From assembly GCA_005765155.1 (NCBI GenBank), contig VCCP01000003.1, forward strand, positions 5,704,001 through 5,768,000: a DNA stretch of 64,000 nucleotides, in the 5' to 3' direction. Origin of the DNA: Zelopaecilomyces penicillatus. Its lineage: Eukaryota > Ascomycota > Sordariomycetes > Hypocreales > Pseudodiploosporaceae. The notes under the pieces were generated by a model, which was not told the DNA's origin, made no database searches, and saw only the letters and a list, made by a program, of their open reading frames with translations. The position numbers were made by a program, and so were the translations under genes. Positions 58,101-64,000 of this stretch are shown piece by piece (the stretch's first letter is position 1; every line of letters begins with the position of its first letter).

Positions 58101-61100
58101 CGAAGTCTTCTCACTGCCGTCGGTCAACTATACTCGAGCGGTTGTGATGTCAAATTTGGCCAGGTCAATCCCGAGGGATCCATCTTGACTGATCTTCCCC
58201 TATACTCCTGGGACCACAGCACAGAATACTGGAATGAGAGCCGCATTTCAAATGCTTGGAGGTCAAGAGAGCACCCACACCATGAGCTCCTCGGCTCTAG
58301 CTATCCGGCCACCGGTGGATCCAGCCATGTCTGGAGAAACCTTCTTCGTTCTTTGGAAATTCCTTGGCTGAGAGATCACGTAATTGTCAATGATGTGATC
58401 TTCCCATGTGCTGGCTATATAGCCATGATGGGTGAAGCTATTCGACAAGTTACTGGTTCGGTAGCATATACGTTGAGAAACTTGGCGGTTAAATCTGCCC
58501 TCCTTCTGCGTGATACGGATACATTGGAAATTATCACTACTATGCGCCTCACAACCCTGACAGATTATACCAAATCCTCATGGTACGAGTTCTCTGTCTC
58601 GTCATTCAACGGCGCGGTCTGGGTAGAGCACTGCATTGCCCAAGGAAAAGCGGCTGGATCCGACGTGCCGGAGTCCCACGTCGCCCAGTCGTCGGCGTTT
58701 GCGCGTACAGTCCCTGAAAAGTATCTCTATCAGCGCATGGAGCGGGTTGGCCTGAATTTTGGGTCTCGATTCCGCCTCTTGCGCACCATATCGGCCGATA
58801 CGGAGTCGAGCACTGCCCGGGCTGAGATCAAGTCAGGAGGTGATGCATGTGAAGCCGAGTACGCTGCCCATCCAACGAGCATTGATGCCCTGCTACAACT
58901 TTCAGTGGTGGCCAACAGCCGAGGTGTATCACGCCATATGGGCTCGCTTCAAGTGCCATCGCGAATTGATCATATCTACGTGAATCAAGCTGACGGCGAG
59001 CTTGTCGCGGAAGCTGCAGCACGCCCTGACGACACCACAGGTTTGGTTGACATTACGGCCGTGAAGCCAGAAGGTGGAAACAAAGTTGCCATAAAGTTGG
59101 AAAAGGTCAAATTTTTGCGACTGGATACTGGCGATGACGACGACTCTGCGAAACGACATCAACAGTCGGTTGGCCGCTGTACATGGCGCCCAGATATTGA
59201 GTTCTGTGATGTGAAAGGCTTACTCCGTCCCGGAGAGCAATCGCGCGAAGTCAAAGTCGGCCTGGAGTACGTCACAACACTCTGTATCCTGCAGCTCCTG
59301 GATGTTGTGGATTCCGGGGTGTTGACTCCCGACGACCATTTGGCCAAGTATGTATCTTGGCTACAAAATGAGAGAGAGAACATGTTGCAGGGCAAATACA
59401 AGCTCATTCCACAGGCTATGGAATGGGTCAACATGGATGCAAAATCACGAAGGCTACTTTTGGAGAGTCACAAGGCTACCGTCGATACTCTGGAGAATTC
59501 CTCTGCCTCTGCCCTTGCGAGCCTCATTTGCTATATTGCGCAGCCAGATAATATCATGGCCATGTGCTCCAAAGAAATCCATCCCCTACAGATTCTCACC
59601 GAAGAGGGGCGACTTGCCGAATGGTATAACAACATCAACCAACTTCTAGATGCGAGCGATTTCTTCGCGCTGTCAGCCCATGCTCGGCCTAATATGAAAA
59701 TCCTGGAGATCGGCGCGGGAACAGGTGGAACCACGGAGCGTATTCTCAAGGCTTTGCGGTCAGAAAATGGGACCCGTATGTTTGCCAAATACTCGTTTAC
59801 GGATATATCCTCTGGTTTCTTTGCCGATGCTCAGGAGCGGTTCAAGACATGGGAAGGCATAGAATACACAGTGCTTGATATCACAAAGGACCCCATCGCC
59901 CAGGGCTTTACCGCCGGCGCGTATGATATTGTGCTGGCTTCTAATGTTAGTGCACGCGGCCATCTTGTAACTAGAAACTGTTTGCTGACTGACCACTGAG
60001 TCCAGGTTCTCCACGCTACGCCTTCGTTGAAGCAAACGCTCCAGAATGTGAAATTGCTACTTCGTCCAGGAGGGCGTCTATATCTGCAAGAGCTCATCAC
60101 ACGTAAGAGGCACCCATATTTTGGATTGACTTACTTATACTGACAGTTTGTTCTTATTATCACAGCCACATTCACTCGCATGGCACCTTTTATTGCTGTA
60201 AGTGCCTCCTCTCAGGTAGCGTAATATGTATCTTACTGACGTGCGTGTTTCCAGGGCCTACTATCCGGATGGTGGTTGGGAGAAGACGATGGACGTCCCG
60301 ATCAGCCCATCGTATCCGTCGAGAGATGGGATAGCGAACTCCGGGCAGCAGGCTTTTGTGGTGTGGAAGTAGCTGTCGCCGATGACGACTTGTTACATCA
60401 AGAAATGGCACATATTACCTCGGTCGTGCCCATGCCAGAGACCACCGGAAAGGAAGTTACATTCTTATACAACAAGGAGAAACACGCCTTTGCACTTGAT
60501 CTTGCCGTTGCCCTGGAGCAAGATGGAACCAAGATCCATTGGCATCAGATAGGTAGCCCTGGTCTCATTGATGGTGAAGACATCATTTCAACAGTTGAAC
60601 TAGAGCAACCATACTTTAGTGATATATCCGAGGACGATTTTGCCGACTTCATGGCCTGCCTTTCGGGTCTTAAGGGAGGTCTCCTATGGCTCACTCGCGC
60701 AGCTCAAGTAGATTGCACGGATCCAGCATATGGTCTTATCCTTGGTCTCGCAAGAACCATTCGAGTCGAATTATCACTAGATTTCTGGACAACTGAACTG
60801 CAGCATCTAGATTCCAATGCGATCCAAGCTGCCACCTCCATCTCCCGCAGATTTCTCGCTCGGTCTCCCGATGCTGGGCGTACCACTGAATGCGAATTCG
60901 CGGTACATAATGACACAATCCTTATTGGACGTTATGACTGGTCGACTATGCCGGTGGAGCTGGAGATGCCGCTTCAGAAAGATGACCCGAAGCAGATGGT
61001 CATCACTCAACCAGGGATGCTCGATTCATTGCGTTGGATTCAAAACGCAGCACCGATGCTGCAAGAGGATGAAGTGGAGGTCAAGATCAGTTGCACTGGG

Positions 61101-64000
61101 CTCAATTTCCGCGTATGTTATCCCCCATCCTTGACTGTTGTCTCTTCTTTTTTGCTGAAATGATGATATATATTTACAGGACATTATGGTGGCTATGGGT
61201 ATATTGCAGGGAGTCAATGGCATTTCTACAGGTTACGAAGCCGCCGGCATAGTGTCTCGCGTGGGCTCGAGTGTTAACCATCTTGCTGTTGGCGACCGCG
61301 TCATGCTGATGCATCAGGGTCTCTTTGCAACACACTGCATTGTCCATGGTCAAATGGTTTTCCGTATCCCATCGGAGCTAAGCCTGGAGGGCGCAGCAAC
61401 TATGCCCATCGTATTCTGTACTGTTGTACACGCCATCATCAACAAGGGCGAGTTTGAACCCGGGCAGTCAATCTTGATTCACTCCGCTTGCGGTGGTGTC
61501 GGGCAAGCTGCTCTTCAAATCTGCAAAATGCTTGGCGCTGATGTGTATGCCACGGTGGGTAGCGAAGAAAAGGCTCAGTATCTTGTTGAGAACTACGGCT
61601 TGCCACGGGAGCGTATCTTTCATTCGCGAAACGCCTCCTTTTACGATGATGTGATGTTGGCGACTAATAGCCGAGGCGTTGATATTGTGCTCAACTCGCT
61701 CTCGGGCGATTTACTCCATGCTTCATGGCGTTGTGTGGCAGAATGGGGACGGATGATGGAAATTGGTAAGCGGGATATGGTTGAGCGAGGCCATTTACCC
61801 CTTGACATGTTTGACAACAATCGTACATTTTATGGCATTAATCTGGACAGCATGTTCAGACGTCCTATGATGCTGAAGCGGTAAGGACCTTCCAGCACCC
61901 TACTGACTAGAAGTTTTACAATTGCTAACAAATGAATGAAGACTAATGGAGCAGGTTCTTCAGTATTACGCCGAGGGCCATATCAAACCCATCGATCCAA
62001 TTCGTGAATTCCCAGCCCACAAGATCTCAGAGGCATTCCGGTATATGCAACAAGGTCAGCATATGGGCAAGATCATTATTACGATGCCGGACAACATTAC
62101 CAAGATCCCCTCTACGCAGATCACCCACGAGTTGAGTTTATCTAGCACGGCGACGTATCTTCTCGCCGGCGGGTTGGGAGGGCTAGGTAAGGTCGTGACC
62201 TCGTGGATGGTGGAAAAGGGAGCCCGCAGCTTCGTTTTCATGTCCCGGTCTGCTGGTGCGTCTGATACGGACAAAGCCTTCCTAGCAGAGCTTGTCTCAC
62301 AAGGCTGTTCTGCCGTCGCTATTGCTGGCAGTGTCGTGGTAATGGAGGACGTTGAAAGAGCTGTCGGTGCAGCACCAACACCAATCGCCGGCGTGGTCCA
62401 ACTTTCCATGGCATTACGCGTAAGTGCAACTTTCTTTTCCTACCTGACACTTGACTTGTGCTTTTCATTTTTTCCCCTTCTTTTACTGACAAAAAGTCTG
62501 TAGGATCTGCCCCTGTTGGAAATGACTCATGACGACTGGCACACAGTGTATGGTCCCAAGGTATCGGGAACTTGGAACTTGCACAAGGCTCTATCGGGCG
62601 TGGATCTTGATTTCTTCATCCTCTCCAGTTCGCTATCGGCAGTCTTTGGCCAGTATGGACAAGCTAGCTACGCTTCTGCCAACTCGTTTTTGAACTCGTT
62701 TGTTCAATTCCGGCACAGCCAAGGTCTTCCGTGCTCAGTCATTGACATAGGCGCCATGTCAGGAGTTGGTGCTGTTCATCGAGGACAACAGGAAAAGCAG
62801 TTCAGCAACTTGGGCATGGTATTGTTGCATGAGCAAGCACTCATAGACGCAGTACAGCTCAGCATAATACGCTCGAAACCGCCCTCCCCTGTTGCAGCGT
62901 CGGGAAGTCATCCCGCTTACACAAGCATTGGTGAATTTGCAATCGGCATGGAGTCGAGCCGGCCGATGGATGATCCAGGTAACCGACACCCAATTCGCAT
63001 CGATATTCGAATGGGCCTGGCTTGGCAATTGGCGCGTTCCAGTGGCACGACCACAGCGACCAAGAACGACGGCATCCGGCTGCTTCTAGCCCAGATTGAA
63101 TCTGACCCTGAGACTCTCAACGAGCAGAGCATATTGGAAAAGGTGACGCTTGAGATTGGACGGGCGCTATGTGGCTTTATGTTGGTGCCCGAGACAAACC
63201 TTGATAGTAACATGACACTCGATTCCATGGGCGTAGATTCTTTGGTTGGCATTGAGATTCGCAATTGGTGGAAGGGAACCCTCGGCGTGGATATCAGTGT
63301 TCTCGAAATCACAAACGCTGGCACCATTGCTCATCTTGGTCAGTTAGCCGTATCGTCACTGAAAAAGAAGCACGAAATCCATTCAGACAAAGACCAGGGT
63401 GATAAACAGCCCCAAAACGACCTCTCGGCTCAATTTGCTACACAAGTGCGCCGACTTTCCGAATATACAGACTCGTTGCCGGATTGCCCGAAAAGTCTAC
63501 CAGAGCAAGCCACAGTTCTGCTTACGGGAGCCACAGGATTCTTGGGTATCGAGATCTTGCGACAGCTTCTCCGTCACGAAGGCGTGGGGACTGTTGTTGT
63601 GCTTGTGCGGGCTGAGTCGGTGGAACGGGGTATGGATCGTATAAAAGAAACAGCCAAAACTGCTGGGTGGTGGACCTCCAAGGACGAGGCCCGAGTGGAA
63701 ATCTGGCTTGGGGATCTTTCGAAACCAAACGTAGGCCTCGAGGCAGAGAACTTACTGCGTGTCCGTGGTGCGGCTGCAGACCAGGCCAATATTGATGCCA
63801 TTGTCCACAACGGCGCCGTTGTCAGGCTCAGCGCAGACTATGAAGCACTCCGCGTAACAAATGTTCAAGCGACGGTCGATTTGCTCGCTCTAGCACTGTC
63901 ATCGCCTGCATCACCCCGGTTTGTGTTCGTCTCAGGCGGGTTGAAAATGGACATTGAAGAGCCATTTGAAGCTGTTGCGCAAGAATTATCGACACAGTTG
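55169..64000 (+). CDS. Highly reducing type I PKS with terminal reductase (3' partial)
   Basis: Eleven exons: join(55169..55683,55773..56286,56347..56658,56732..57224,57295..59945,60006..60102,60166..60197,60255..61112,61180..61880,61942..62419,62504..64000). They give 2716 residues in phase and run off the window. Domain order with active residues: KS (Cys179, His315, His350), AT (Ser663 in GHSSGE), DH (His973, Asp1142), C-methyltransferase (EIGAGTGGTT, 1416-1425), ER (GGVG, 1929-1932), KR (GGLGGLG 2134-2140, Tyr2273), ACP (Ser2463 in VDSLVG), then an NAD-binding thioester-reductase domain (TGATGFLG from 2558). It should build a methylated, variably reduced chain iteratively in the cytosol and release it reductively as aldehyde or alcohol. 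Odd points: the KS motif is IRTACSAA, and the DH motif has Asn in place of Gly. Product unknown. Confidence 0.93.

Noticed and set aside
1..64000. Search for CRISPR arrays, transposase or reverse-transcriptase genes and an opsin gene
   Set aside because: No spaced repeats, mobile-element domains, terminal repeats or seven-helix retinal protein could be seen.

Overview
The window is nuclear DNA of a filamentous ascomycete. The evidence is short spliceosomal introns (about 50-125 nt) with GT...AG ends and CT(A/G)A-like branch sites, long gene-free spacers, and fungus-specific families: a CarRA-type fused cyclase/synthase, a CFEM-like GPI adhesin, an HsbA-like protein, a yapsin-like protease and an iterative type I PKS. 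The MAD1-like adhesin and a Fusarium-like carotenoid gene order point to Sordariomycetes, probably Hypocreales. The species cannot be named from sequence alone. Exon joins were built by hand from splice consensus, reading phase and family conservation.

Layout. 1-2.3 kb: the 3' part of mitochondrial ATP12 and a tiny secreted peptide with a complete 12-cysteine granulin pattern. 4.0-11.4 kb: a Baeyer-Villiger-type monooxygenase, a membrane-anchored short-chain dehydrogenase and an HSL-type esterase. Together they could oxidise an alcohol to a ketone, insert oxygen to give an ester or lactone, and hydrolyse it. 13.5-19.6 kb: a GPI-anchored aspartyl protease, an atypical kinase-like protein and a peroxisomal-type acyl-CoA ligase. 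19.9-27.9 kb: the carotenoid cluster carB, carRA and carX. carRA and carX diverge from a 0.9-kb shared promoter, as in Fusarium, but the opsin gene carO is not in the window. 28.3-32.6 kb: an acetoacetate-decarboxylase-fold protein and a large MAD1-like adhesin with a 15-bp-based minisatellite.

32.6-40.7 kb holds no recognisable gene. 40.7-45.5 kb: a probably mitochondrial alpha/beta hydrolase, a tandem SnoaL-like protein and a seven-exon secreted protein. After another 4-kb gap come a BAHD-like acyltransferase (49.7-51.3 kb) and an HsbA-like protein lacking a signal peptide. From 55.2 kb to the window edge runs a very large highly reducing PKS with KS-AT-DH-MT-ER-KR-ACP and the start of a terminal thioester-reductase domain. 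Its 3' end, and probably most of its cluster, lie outside.

Most interesting points: the BVMO/SDR/esterase trio, the reductase-ended PKS with altered KS and DH motifs, the stand-alone fungal granulin, and a carotenoid cluster with a putative retinal-forming oxygenase but no adjacent opsin.
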